DNA of 64,000 nucleotides, from contig NZ_BJNW01000015.1 in the NCBI RefSeq assembly GCF_006539885.1, positions 19,732-83,731 of the forward strand, read 5' to 3'. A model generated the notes under the pieces. That model was given only the letters and a program-made list of their open reading frames with translations, was not told the origin of the DNA and did not search any database. Shown in pieces: positions 8,256-16,087 of the stretch. How positions within the stretch are numbered: position 1 is the stretch's first letter; each line of letters starts with the position of its first letter. A program made the position numbers and the translations under genes. This DNA comes from Kocuria varians. GTDB taxonomy: Bacteria > Actinomycetota > Actinomycetes > Actinomycetales > Micrococcaceae.

Positions 8256-10508
8256 GTGGAGGGTCCCGAGATCCAGAGTGCAGAAGCCGTCATCGACAAC
8301 GGCTCCTACGGAAAGCGCGTCGTGCGCTTCGAAACCGGGCGTCTCGCCCGTCAGGCCGCCGGTTCAGCCATGGTCTACATCGACGAGGAGACCTCGATGC
8401 TCTCGGCCACGGCCGTGGGCAAGCACCCCCGCGAGGGCTTCGACTTCTTCCCGCTGACCGTGGACGTGGAGGAGCGGATGTACGCCGCCGGCCGCATCCC
8501 CGGCTCCTTCTTCCGGCGCGAGGGCCGTCCGTCCACGGACGCGATCCTCACGTGCCGTCTGATCGACCGCCCGCTGCGCCCCGCGTTCGGCAAGGGCCTG
8601 CGCAACGAGGTGCAGGTGGTCGTCACCGTCATGTCCATCGCGCCGGACGAGATCTACAACACCGTGGCGATCAACGCGGCGTCCATGTCCACCACGCTGT
8701 CCGGGATGCCTTTCCAGGGCCCCGTGGGCGGTGTGCGCATGGCGCTGATGGCGCAGGAGGACGGCGGTCACCAGTGGATCGCGTTCCCCAAGCACTCGCA
8801 GCTGGAGAACGCCGTGTTCGACATGGCGGTCGCCGGTCGCGTGGTCACCACCAAGGACGGCGGCGAGGACGTCGCCATCATGATGGTCGAGGCCGAGGCC
8901 ACCGACAACGCGTGGGAGCTCATCAAGGGCCAGGGCGCCGTCGCCCCGACCGAGGAGCTCGTGGCCGAGGGCCTCGAGGCCTCCAAGCCCTTCATCAAGG
9001 CGCTGTGCGACGCCCAGGCGGACCTCGCGGCCCGCACCAAGAAGCCCGAGATGGAGCTGCCGCGCTTCGGCGGCTTCGGGGACGACGCCGCGAAGGCCGT
9101 CGAGGAGTTCGTGGGCGAGCGCATGGCCCAGGTCTACTCGATCGCCGGCAAGCAGGAGCGCGAGGCCGCGAGCGACGAGCTGCACCAGGAGACCCTGGCG
9201 GAGCTCACGGGCGAGGGCAAGCCCTTCGAGGGTCGCGCGGACGAGATCAACGGTGCCTACCAGGCGCTCACCAAGCAGACCGTGCGCCAGCGCATCCTCA
9301 AGGACAAGGTGCGCATCGACGGCCGCGGTCTCACGGACATCCGTGAGCTCAGCGCCGAGGTGGACGTGCTCCCGCGCGTGCACGGCTCGGCGCTGTTCGA
9401 GCGCGGCGAGACCCAGATCCTGGGCGTCACCACGCTGAACATGCTCAAGCTGGAGCAGCAGATCGACTCGCTGTCCCCGGTGAAGCACAAGCGCTACATC
9501 CACCACTACAACTTCCCGCCGTACTCCACGGGCGAGACCGGCCGCGTGGGTTCGCCCAAGCGCCGCGAGATCGGCCACGGCGCCCTCGCCGAGCGCGCGA
9601 TCACCCCCGTGCTGCCCACGCGCGAGGAGTTCCCGTACGCGATCCGCCAGGTCTCCGAGGCGCTGGGCTCCAACGGCTCCACCTCCATGGGCTCCGTGTG
9701 CGCCTCCACCCTGTCGCTGTACAACGCCGGTGTGCCGCTGCGCGCGCCGGTCGCGGGCATCGCCATGGGCCTCGTCTCCGACACCGTGGACGGCGAGGTC
9801 CAGTACGCGGCCCTCACCGACATCCTCGGTGCGGAGGACGCCCTGGGCGACATGGACTTCAAGGTGGCCGGCACCTCCGAGTTCGTGACCGCGATCCAGC
9901 TGGACACGAAGCTCGACGGCATCCCCGCCTCCGTGCTCGCGTCCGCGCTGACCCAGGCCCGCGAGGCCCGCCTCTACATCCTGGACGTGCTGACCTCGGC
10001 CATCGACGCCCCGGACGAGATGAGCGAGTTCGCCCCGCGCGTGATCTCCGTGAACGTCCCCGTCTCCAAGATCGGCGAGGTCATCGGCCCCAAGGGCAAG
10101 ATGATCAACCAGATCCAGGAGGACACCGGCACGGACATCTCCATCGAGGACGACGGCACCGTGTACATCGGCGCCACGGACGGTCCCTCGGCGGTGGCCG
10201 CGCGTTCCGCGATCAACGCGATCGCGAACCCGCAGGTTCCCGAGGTGGGCGAGCGCTACCTGGGCACGGTCGTGAAGACCACCACCTTCGGTGCGTTCAT
10301 CTCCCTGACCCCCGGCAAGGACGGTCTGCTGCACATCTCCGAGATGCGCAAGCTCAACGACGACAAGCGCGTCAACGAGGTGGACGACGTCCTGTCCGTG
10401 GGCCGGAAGGTCCAGGTGGAGATCACCAAGGTGGATGACCGCGGCAAGCTCTCGCTCGCACCGGTCGTCGCGGGCTCCGAGGCCCCGGCCGACGCCGACG
10501 AGAACTGA
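8256..10508 (+). CDS. pnp: Polyribonucleotide nucleotidyltransferase (PNPase)
   Basis: 3'-5' phosphorolytic exoribonuclease and degradosome component. The 750-residue protein shows two RNase PH-like domains, a central helical domain, a KH domain ([16 protein letters not shown]) and a C-terminal S1 domain ([15 protein letters not shown]). GTG 8256 is preceded by a near-perfect AGGAGGTGA Shine-Dalgarno. The extra ~25 N-terminal residues relative to E. coli PNPase are usual for actinobacteria. A long antisense open frame here is only a shadow of GC-rich coding. Confidence 0.98.
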   Translation: MEGPEIQSAEAVIDNGSYGKRVVRFETGRLARQAAGSAMVYIDEETSMLSATAVGKHPREGFDFFPLTVDVEERMYAAGRIPGSFFRREGRPSTDAILTCRLIDRPLRPAFGKGLRNEVQVVVTVMSIAPDEIYNTVAINAASMSTTLSGMPFQGPVGGVRMALMAQEDGGHQWIAFPKHSQLENAVFDMAVAGRVVTTKDGGEDVAIMMVEAEATDNAWELIKGQGAVAPTEELVAEGLEASKPFIKALCDAQADLAARTKKPEMELPRFGGFGDDAAKAVEEFVGERMAQVYSIAGKQEREAASDELHQETLAELTGEGKPFEGRADEINGAYQALTKQTVRQRILKDKVRIDGRGLTDIRELSAEVDVLPRVHGSALFERGETQILGVTTLNMLKLEQQIDSLSPVKHKRYIHHYNFPPYSTGETGRVGSPKRREIGHGALAERAITPVLPTREEFPYAIRQVSEALGSNGSTSMGSVCASTLSLYNAGVPLRAPVAGIAMGLVSDTVDGEVQYAALTDILGAEDALGDMDFKVAGTSEFVTAIQLDTKLDGIPASVLASALTQAREARLYILDVLTSAIDAPDEMSEFAPRVISVNVPVSKIGEVIGPKGKMINQIQEDTGTDISIEDDGTVYIGATDGPSAVAARSAINAIANPQVPEVGERYLGTVVKTTTFGAFISLTPGKDGLLHISEMRKLNDDKRVNEVDDVLSVGRKVQVEITKVDDRGKLSLAPVVAGSEAPADADEN

Positions 10509-10529
10509 GCAGGAGGCTTCCAGTACTCG

Positions 10530-11954
10530 ATGGCAGTCGTCGACCTACCCCTGAGGGCGGGTGACCCGTCGGAGCGCGACTCCGACCGGGGCACCCGCCT
10601 TCGGGCGTCCCTGACCTCCGAACTTCCCGGCGGCTTCACCCACGTGGTGCACGACGACGCCGAGGGGGACGTGATCACCCGCACCGTCCTGCCGTGCGGG
10701 ACCCGTGTGCTGAGCGAGCGGATGCCCGGTCAGCGCTCGGTCTCCGTGGGCTTCTGGGTGAGCCTGGGATCCCGTGACGAGGCCCCCGGGATGCTCGGGT
10801 CCACGCACTTCCTGGAGCACCTGCTGTTCAAGGGCACGTCCAGCCGCAGCGCCCTGGAGATCGCCGAGGCGTTCGATCGGGTGGGCGGGGAGTCCAACGC
10901 GTTCACGTCCCACGAGCACACGTGCTACCACGCCCGGGTGCTCTCGGAGGAGCTGCCCATGGCGGTGGACGTCCTCGCGGACATGTTCACCGGTGCGGTG
11001 CTCGACCCCGAGGAGTTCGACCGCGAGCGCGGCGTGATCCTCGAGGAGATCGCGATGGACCGGGACGACCCCATGGACTTCGCGTTCGAGCAGTTCAACG
11101 CGCAGGTGCTCCACGGCTCCGCGCTCGCCCGGCCGATCGCGGGCACGCATGAGGAGATCCGCAGCGTGAGCCGCGAGGGGGTGTGGCAGCACTACCGGGG
11201 CGCGTACCGCCCGGAGAACCTGGTGGTCACGGTCGCGGGCGGTCTCGAGCACGAGAACGTGGTGCGGCTCGTGCGCCAGTCCCTGACCCGCGCGGGCTGG
11301 GACCCGGACGCGCCCACGGAGGCGGGCGGGCGGCGTCGTGGTGCCGAGGCGGTCCTCACGCCGCTGACGGGAACCCGCGCGATCCACCGGCCGGTCGAGC
11401 AGGCCCACGTGGTCCTGGGCGGCACCGGTCTGCGCGTGGGGGACGAGCGCCGCTTCGCCATGACCGTCCTGAACGCCGCCCTGGGCGGCGGGATGTCCTC
11501 GCGGCTGTTCCACACGATCCGCGAGCAGATGGGCCTGGCCTACTCCACGTTCTCGTTCTCCGGCTCGTACTCGGACGCCGGGTTCTTCGGCATGTACGCC
11601 GGGTGCACGGGGGAGCGGGTCGAGCAGGTCAGCCGCCTGATGCGCGTGGAGCTGGAACGGCTCGCGCAGGACGGCATGGACGCGGCAGAGCTGGACAAGG
11701 TGGGCGGTCAGCTCAGCGGAGCGACGGTGCTCGCGCTCGAGGACACCGGCTCGCGGATGTCCCGGCTGGGCTCCGCGGAGCTGAATACCGGCTACTTCAT
11801 GGGCGTGGACGAGTCGCTGGGCAGGATCCGCGCGGTCACCTCGCAGGACGTCCAGGACCTCGCGGCGCAGCTCGCGGAGCACTCGACGGTGCGCACCGTG
11901 GTGGGCCCCGGGACCGACGCCGCATTCGAAGACGACGAGCAGGACGGGCGGTAG
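10530..11954 (+). CDS. M16 family zinc peptidase (insulinase/mitochondrial processing peptidase type)
   Basis: Metallopeptidase of 474 residues. The inverted zinc motif HxxEH is present as HFLEH (His93, Glu96, His97), and the downstream Glu ligand lies in RGVILEEIAMD (about residue 172). Both the catalytic N-terminal and the M16C-like second domain are present, so it is an active subunit with a fused or independent fold as in bacterial PPBP proteins. ATG 10530 follows AGGAGG and lies 21 bases after pnp, matching the pnp-M16 peptidase-dapB cluster of actinobacteria. The physiological substrate is unknown. Confidence 0.94.
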   Translation: MAVVDLPLRAGDPSERDSDRGTRLRASLTSELPGGFTHVVHDDAEGDVITRTVLPCGTRVLSERMPGQRSVSVGFWVSLGSRDEAPGMLGSTHFLEHLLFKGTSSRSALEIAEAFDRVGGESNAFTSHEHTCYHARVLSEELPMAVDVLADMFTGAVLDPEEFDRERGVILEEIAMDRDDPMDFAFEQFNAQVLHGSALARPIAGTHEEIRSVSREGVWQHYRGAYRPENLVVTVAGGLEHENVVRLVRQSLTRAGWDPDAPTEAGGRRRGAEAVLTPLTGTRAIHRPVEQAHVVLGGTGLRVGDERRFAMTVLNAALGGGMSSRLFHTIREQMGLAYSTFSFSGSYSDAGFFGMYAGCTGERVEQVSRLMRVELERLAQDGMDAAELDKVGGQLSGATVLALEDTGSRMSRLGSAELNTGYFMGVDESLGRIRAVTSQDVQDLAAQLAEHSTVRTVVGPGTDAAFEDDEQDGR

Positions 11955-11960
11955 CAGACC

Positions 11961-12719
11961 GTGCAGGAACGCATCAGGGTGGCCGTGCTCGGCCGCAACG
12001 GACGGATGGGCTCGGAGGCCGTGCGCGCCGTCGAGGACGCCGAGGACATGGCGCTCGTGGCGGCGCTGGGCCGCGGGGACGACCTCCAGGGGATCGTCGA
12101 TGCCGGCGCGGACGTGGTCGTGGACCTGACCGTGCCGAGCGCCACGCGCGAGAACGTCCGCTTCGCCGTGGAGCACGGCATCCACGCGGTCGTGGGCACC
12201 ACGGGATGGGACGACGCCGCCCTGGCCGAGCTGGAGACGCAGCTCGCCGCCGCGCCGGGGACGGGTGTGCTGATCGCCCCCAACTTCGCGGTGGGCGCGG
12301 TGCTCGCCATGAAGTTCTCCGAGCTCGCCGCGGCGTTCTTCGATTCCGTGGAGATCGTGGAGCTGCACCACCCGCGCAAGCTCGACGCGCCGTCGGGCAC
12401 GGCCGCGCGCACCGCGCAGCTCGTGGCCCAGGCGCGCGAGCGCGCGGGGCTCGGCGGCTCGCCGGACGCGACCGAGTCCGACCCCCAGGGGGCCCGCGGC
12501 GCGGACGTGGACGGCGTGCACGTGCACTCCGTGCGGCTGCAGGGACTCGTGGCCCACCAGGAGACCCTGCTCGGCAACCCGGGGGAGCAGCTGAGCATCC
12601 GCCACGACTCCTTCGACCGCGTCTCCTTCATGACGGGTGTGCTCCTCGGGGTGCGCTCCGTGGCCTCCCACCCCGGGCTGACCCGGGGGCTGGACGGCTA
12701 CATGGACCTCGGGCTGTGA
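11961..12719 (+). CDS. dapB: 4-hydroxy-tetrahydrodipicolinate reductase
   Basis: Second enzyme of the diaminopimelate/lysine branch, reducing the DapA product with NAD(P)H. The 252-residue protein has the nucleotide-binding GRNGRMG near residue 10 and the DapB signature HHPRKLDAPSGTA. GTG 11961 lies six bases after the M16 peptidase stop. Its TGA overlaps the GTG of the next gene by four bases (GTGA). Together with dapA and dapF in this window it supplies lysine and the peptidoglycan diamino acid. Confidence 0.97.
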   Translation: MQERIRVAVLGRNGRMGSEAVRAVEDAEDMALVAALGRGDDLQGIVDAGADVVVDLTVPSATRENVRFAVEHGIHAVVGTTGWDDAALAELETQLAAAPGTGVLIAPNFAVGAVLAMKFSELAAAFFDSVEIVELHHPRKLDAPSGTAARTAQLVAQARERAGLGGSPDATESDPQGARGADVDGVHVHSVRLQGLVAHQETLLGNPGEQLSIRHDSFDRVSFMTGVLLGVRSVASHPGLTRGLDGYMDLGL

Positions 12720-13351
12720 GCGCCGTCGGGGGCCGGAACGGTCTGCGCTGGTGGACCGCCGCCGTGGTGCTGCTGCTGGTGGTCACGGTGCTGTTGCTAC
12801 CCGTCTCCGCGGGGTCCAGGACGTGGCTGATCGCGATGCTCGCCTTCGCAGGGGTCTTCACCGTGCTGGAGATCGGCTCCCGCGGCCGGCTGCTCGCGGC
12901 GCTCATGGTCGCGCTGCTGGCCCTCTACCTGGGGCTCTCCTTCCAGCGCGCGGTGTTGCTGCTCGGCAGCGACGGGTGGATCGTGAAGCTGCTCGGCGTC
13001 GCGATGCTCGTGATCCCCGCCGTCGGGGCCTGGGCGATGGTGCGCGAGATCGTCTTCGGCGCACGCACGCAGCGCCTCGGCCGGGAGCTGGCCGCCCGCG
13101 GCGAGCTGCCCGAGGACGACCTGCCGCGCACCCCTTCCGGACGCTACGTGAGGGAGGCTGCGGACGAGCACTTCGACGTCGTGCGCCGCGAGGTCGAGGC
13201 CCGGCCCGAGGACTGGGGCGGCTGGTACCGGCTGAGCCTCGCGTACTCGGCCAGCGGCGACGGCCGGCGCGCACGCGGCGCGATGCGCACCGCGATCGCC
13301 CTGCACCGTGGTGCGGACCCCGAGACCGTGCTCGTCGGTTCCGGACGGTAA
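12716..13351 (+). CDS. Membrane protein with cytoplasmic C-terminal domain, unknown function
   Basis: 211 residues starting at a GTG coupled to the dapB stop. Four hydrophobic segments fill the first ~110 residues (including AAVVLLLVVTVLLLPVSAG). A charged C-terminal domain follows with EDWGGWYRLSLAYSASGDGRRARGAMRTAI, which reads like a single TPR helix-turn-helix unit. The family is not named here; membrane/TPR proteins occur at this site in related genomes. It may interact with the cell-envelope machinery that uses the neighbouring Dap products, but this is only a guess from position. Confidence 0.78.
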   Translation: MSAVGGRNGLRWWTAAVVLLLVVTVLLLPVSAGSRTWLIAMLAFAGVFTVLEIGSRGRLLAALMVALLALYLGLSFQRAVLLLGSDGWIVKLLGVAMLVIPAVGAWAMVREIVFGARTQRLGRELAARGELPEDDLPRTPSGRYVREAADEHFDVVRREVEARPEDWGGWYRLSLAYSASGDGRRARGAMRTAIALHRGADPETVLVGSGR

Positions 13352-13354
13352 CCT
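13349..13354 (+). promoter_or_regulatory. -10 element placing dapA start at the transcript start
   Basis: TAACCT overlaps the stop codon of the previous gene and is followed by seven bases and the dapA ATG. No Shine-Dalgarno precedes the ATG, so a leaderless mRNA is plausible. tyrS has almost the same arrangement. Confidence 0.5.
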
Positions 13355-13361
13355 GGTGTCC

Positions 13362-14297
13362 ATGACTCAACACAGCGCCCCTGTGCAGAACGACCGCCCC
13401 GCTCCCAAGTTCGGGACCCTGCTGACCGCCATGGTCACCGTCTTCCACGACGACGGCTCCGTGGACCACGACGCCACGGCGCAGGTCGCGGTCGACCTCG
13501 TGGACGGCGGCTGCGACGGTCTGGTGGTGTGCGGCACCACCGGCGAGTACTCCACCATGACGGACGAGGAGAACCTGTCGGTCTTCCGCGCCGTCAAGGA
13601 GGCCGTGGGGTCACGGGTGCCGCTGCTCGGCGGCACGGGCTCGAACGACACCGAGCACTCCCGCCACCTGTGCCTGGAGGCGGAGAAGATCGGCATGGAC
13701 GGTCTGCTCGTCGTCACCCCGTACTACAACAAGCCCACCCAGGCGGGGCTCGAGGCGCATTTCCGCTCGCTCGCGGACTCCGTGGACACCCCCATCATGA
13801 TGTACGACATCCCGGGCCGCGCGGGGGTGGCGATCGAGCCGGAGACCATGATCTCCCTCGCCTCCCACCCCAACATCGTGGCGGTGAAGGACGCCAAGGC
13901 GGACTTCATGGCGGCGGCGCGCGTCATGGCGGAGACGGAGCTCGACTTCTACTCCGGGGACGACGGCCTGACGCTGCCGTGGATCGCCCTGGGCGCGGCG
14001 GGTCTCGTGGGCGTGACCACGCACATCGACACCCCCCGCTACCGCCGCCTCGTGGACGCCGCCCGTGGCTCGGACCTCGAGACCGCGCGGCGGATCAACG
14101 AGGAGCTGCTGCCGCTCGTGCGCGCCACCATGACCCGGGTGCCCGGGGCCGTGGCGGCCAAGACCATTCTTCAGTGGCAGGGTCGCCTGCCGAACAACAC
14201 GGTGCGGCTTCCGCACGTGGTACCCACGCAGGCCGAGCTGGAGCAGATCCGTCAGGATCTGAGCACGTCGGTGGCTGCGAACACACTGATCAACTGA
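13362..14297 (+). CDS. dapA: 4-hydroxy-tetrahydrodipicolinate synthase
   Basis: Condenses pyruvate with aspartate semialdehyde, the committed step to diaminopimelate and lysine. In the 311-residue TIM barrel, Lys176 in IVAVKDAKAD is the predicted Schiff-base lysine, and Tyr148 in MYDIPGRAGV the catalytic tyrosine; the GTTGEYSTM loop is present. I used ATG 13362 (MTQHSAPVQ), which lies directly downstream of a -10-like TAACCT and has no Shine-Dalgarno. A longer frame back to 13308 would overlap the previous gene. rnj follows 15 bases later. Confidence 0.96.
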   Translation: MTQHSAPVQNDRPAPKFGTLLTAMVTVFHDDGSVDHDATAQVAVDLVDGGCDGLVVCGTTGEYSTMTDEENLSVFRAVKEAVGSRVPLLGGTGSNDTEHSRHLCLEAEKIGMDGLLVVTPYYNKPTQAGLEAHFRSLADSVDTPIMMYDIPGRAGVAIEPETMISLASHPNIVAVKDAKADFMAAARVMAETELDFYSGDDGLTLPWIALGAAGLVGVTTHIDTPRYRRLVDAARGSDLETARRINEELLPLVRATMTRVPGAVAAKTILQWQGRLPNNTVRLPHVVPTQAELEQIRQDLSTSVAANTLIN

Positions 14298-14312
14298 GAC
14301 GAAAGGGGTCTC

Positions 14313-16007
14313 ATGACCCGATGGAACACCACTGACCTCGCCGTTCCCCCCGCACTGGGCAAGGACACCCTGCGTGTCATCCCGCTGGGTGGCCTGGGCG
14401 AGGTCGGTCGGAACATGACCGTGTTCGAGATCAACGGGCAGCTGCTCGTGGTCGACTGCGGCGTGCTCTTCCCCGAGGAGACGCAGCCCGGAGTGGACCT
14501 CATCCTCCCGGACATCAACTACATCCGGGAGCGCCTGGACGACATCGTGGCGATCGTGCTCACGCACGGCCACGAGGACCACATCGGCGCCGTCCCGTAC
14601 CTGCTCAAGCGCCGCCCGGACATCCCCGTCCTGGGCTCGCAGCTGACCCTCGCGCTGATCGAGGCCAAGCTGCAGGAGCACCGCATCAAGCCGTTCACCA
14701 TGGCCGTGCGCGAGGGCCAGGTGGAGCGCCTGGGCGAGTTCGAGTGCGAGTTCGTCGCCGTGAACCACTCCATCCCGGACGCCCTGGCCGTCTTCCTGCG
14801 CACCAAGGCGGGCACCGTCCTGCACACCGGTGACTTCAAGATGGACCAGTTGCCCCTGGACGGGCGCATCACGGACCTGCGGCACTTCGCCCGCCTGGGC
14901 GAGGAGGGTGTGGACCTGTTCCTCACCGACTCCACGAACGCCGAGGTCCCGGGGTTCATCCCCTCGGAGAAGGCCATCGGCCCCGTGCTCACGGACGTGG
15001 TCTCCCGCGCCAAGCAGCGCGTGATCGTGGCCTCCTTCTCCTCGCACGTGCACCGCGTGCAGCAGGTGCTCGACGCCGCGGTGGCCAACGGCCGCAAGGT
15101 GGTCCTGATGGGCCGCTCCATGATCCGCAACATGTCCATCGCGGAGAAGCTCGGCTACCTGGACGTCCCGCCGAACGTGCTCGTGGACCAGAAGAAGGTC
15201 GGGGACTACCCGGACGACAAGCTGGTCATCATGTGCACCGGTTCGCAGGGCGAGCCCATGGCCGCGCTCTCGCGCATGGCCGACGGGGACCACAAGGTGC
15301 AGGTCAACGCGGGTGACACCGTGGTGCTGGCCTCGTCCCTGATCCCCGGTAACGAGAACTCCGTGTTCCGCGTGATCAACGGCCTGATGCGCCTGGGCGC
15401 CAACGTGGTGCACAAGGGCAACGCGAAGGTCCACGTGTCCGGCCACGCCGGTGCGGGCGAGCTGCTGTACTGCTACAACATCGTGGAGCCCGAGTACGTC
15501 ATGCCGGTGCACGGCGAGGTCCGGCACCTGATCGCCAACGGCGACCTCGCGCAGGAGACCGGCGTTCCCGAGGACCACGTGCTGCTCGCGGAGAACGGCA
15601 CCGTGGTGGACATGCACGCCGGCAAGGCGAAGATCACCGGCCAGGTCGAGTGCGGGTTCATCTACGTGGACGGCTCCTCGGTCGGTGAGATCACGGAGGC
15701 CGACCTCAAGGACCGCATGACGCTCGGCGAGGAGGGCTTCATCTCCGTGGTCACGGTGGTGAACCGAGACACCGGCAAGATCGTGTCCGGCCCGGACATC
15801 CACGCCCGCGGTGTGGCGGAGGAGGACAAGGTCTTCAACGAGATCCGCCCGAAGATCGCGGCGGCCCTCGAGGACGCCCTCGCGGAGAGCGGCAAGAACC
15901 ACAGCGCTTACCAGCTGCAGCAGATCGTGCGCCGCACGGTCGGTTCGTGGGTCTCGCGCAAGCTGCGCCGCAAGCCCATGATCGTCCCGGTGGTCGTCGA
16001 GGTCTGA
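14313..16007 (+). CDS. rnj: Ribonuclease J
   Basis: Metallo-beta-lactamase/beta-CASP ribonuclease with endonuclease and 5'-3' exonuclease activity in RNA processing and decay. The 564-residue protein has the zinc motif HGHEDH (residues 85-90), HTGDFKMD, and the KGNAKVHVSGHAG region of the beta-CASP domain; the C-terminal RNase J domain is complete. ATG 14313 follows GAAAGGGG at a normal distance. With pnp nearby, the window holds two major RNA-decay enzymes. The dapA-rnj pairing is standard in actinobacteria. Confidence 0.97.
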   Translation: MTRWNTTDLAVPPALGKDTLRVIPLGGLGEVGRNMTVFEINGQLLVVDCGVLFPEETQPGVDLILPDINYIRERLDDIVAIVLTHGHEDHIGAVPYLLKRRPDIPVLGSQLTLALIEAKLQEHRIKPFTMAVREGQVERLGEFECEFVAVNHSIPDALAVFLRTKAGTVLHTGDFKMDQLPLDGRITDLRHFARLGEEGVDLFLTDSTNAEVPGFIPSEKAIGPVLTDVVSRAKQRVIVASFSSHVHRVQQVLDAAVANGRKVVLMGRSMIRNMSIAEKLGYLDVPPNVLVDQKKVGDYPDDKLVIMCTGSQGEPMAALSRMADGDHKVQVNAGDTVVLASSLIPGNENSVFRVINGLMRLGANVVHKGNAKVHVSGHAGAGELLYCYNIVEPEYVMPVHGEVRHLIANGDLAQETGVPEDHVLLAENGTVVDMHAGKAKITGQVECGFIYVDGSSVGEITEADLKDRMTLGEEGFISVVTVVNRDTGKIVSGPDIHARGVAEEDKVFNEIRPKIAAALEDALAESGKNHSAYQLQQIVRRTVGSWVSRKLRRKPMIVPVVVEV

Positions 16008-16030
16008 CTGTCCCCTCGACCCCGCAGCGT

Positions 16031-16062
16031 CGGCCCGCCCGGAGCATGCTCCCGGCGGGCCG
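16031..16062 (+). terminator. Large hairpin between rnj and ftsK
   Basis: CGGCCCGCC (16031-16039) pairs with 16054-16062, and the 12-bp palindrome GGAGCATGCTCC (16041-16052) lies inside, with only one mismatched base pair between. No T-run follows. It probably ends or processes the rnj transcript; the same core palindrome occurs before rpsO. Confidence 0.6.
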
Positions 16063-16075
16063 TCGCGCGTCCGGG

Positions 16076-16081
16076 TACCCT
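16076..16081 (+). promoter_or_regulatory. -10 element for a leaderless ftsK transcript
   Basis: TACCCT is followed by exactly six bases (GGGGGA) and the ftsK ATG, so transcription would begin at or next to the start codon. The G-run is too close to the ATG to act as a Shine-Dalgarno. Confidence 0.5.
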
Positions 16082-16087
16082 GGGGGA

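Noticed and set aside
8364..10334. 656-codon open frame antisense to pnp
   Set aside because: It is a mirror of high-GC codon bias in pnp. Composition (His/Val/Gly/Arg-rich, no domain) and lack of a ribosome site argue against a gene.
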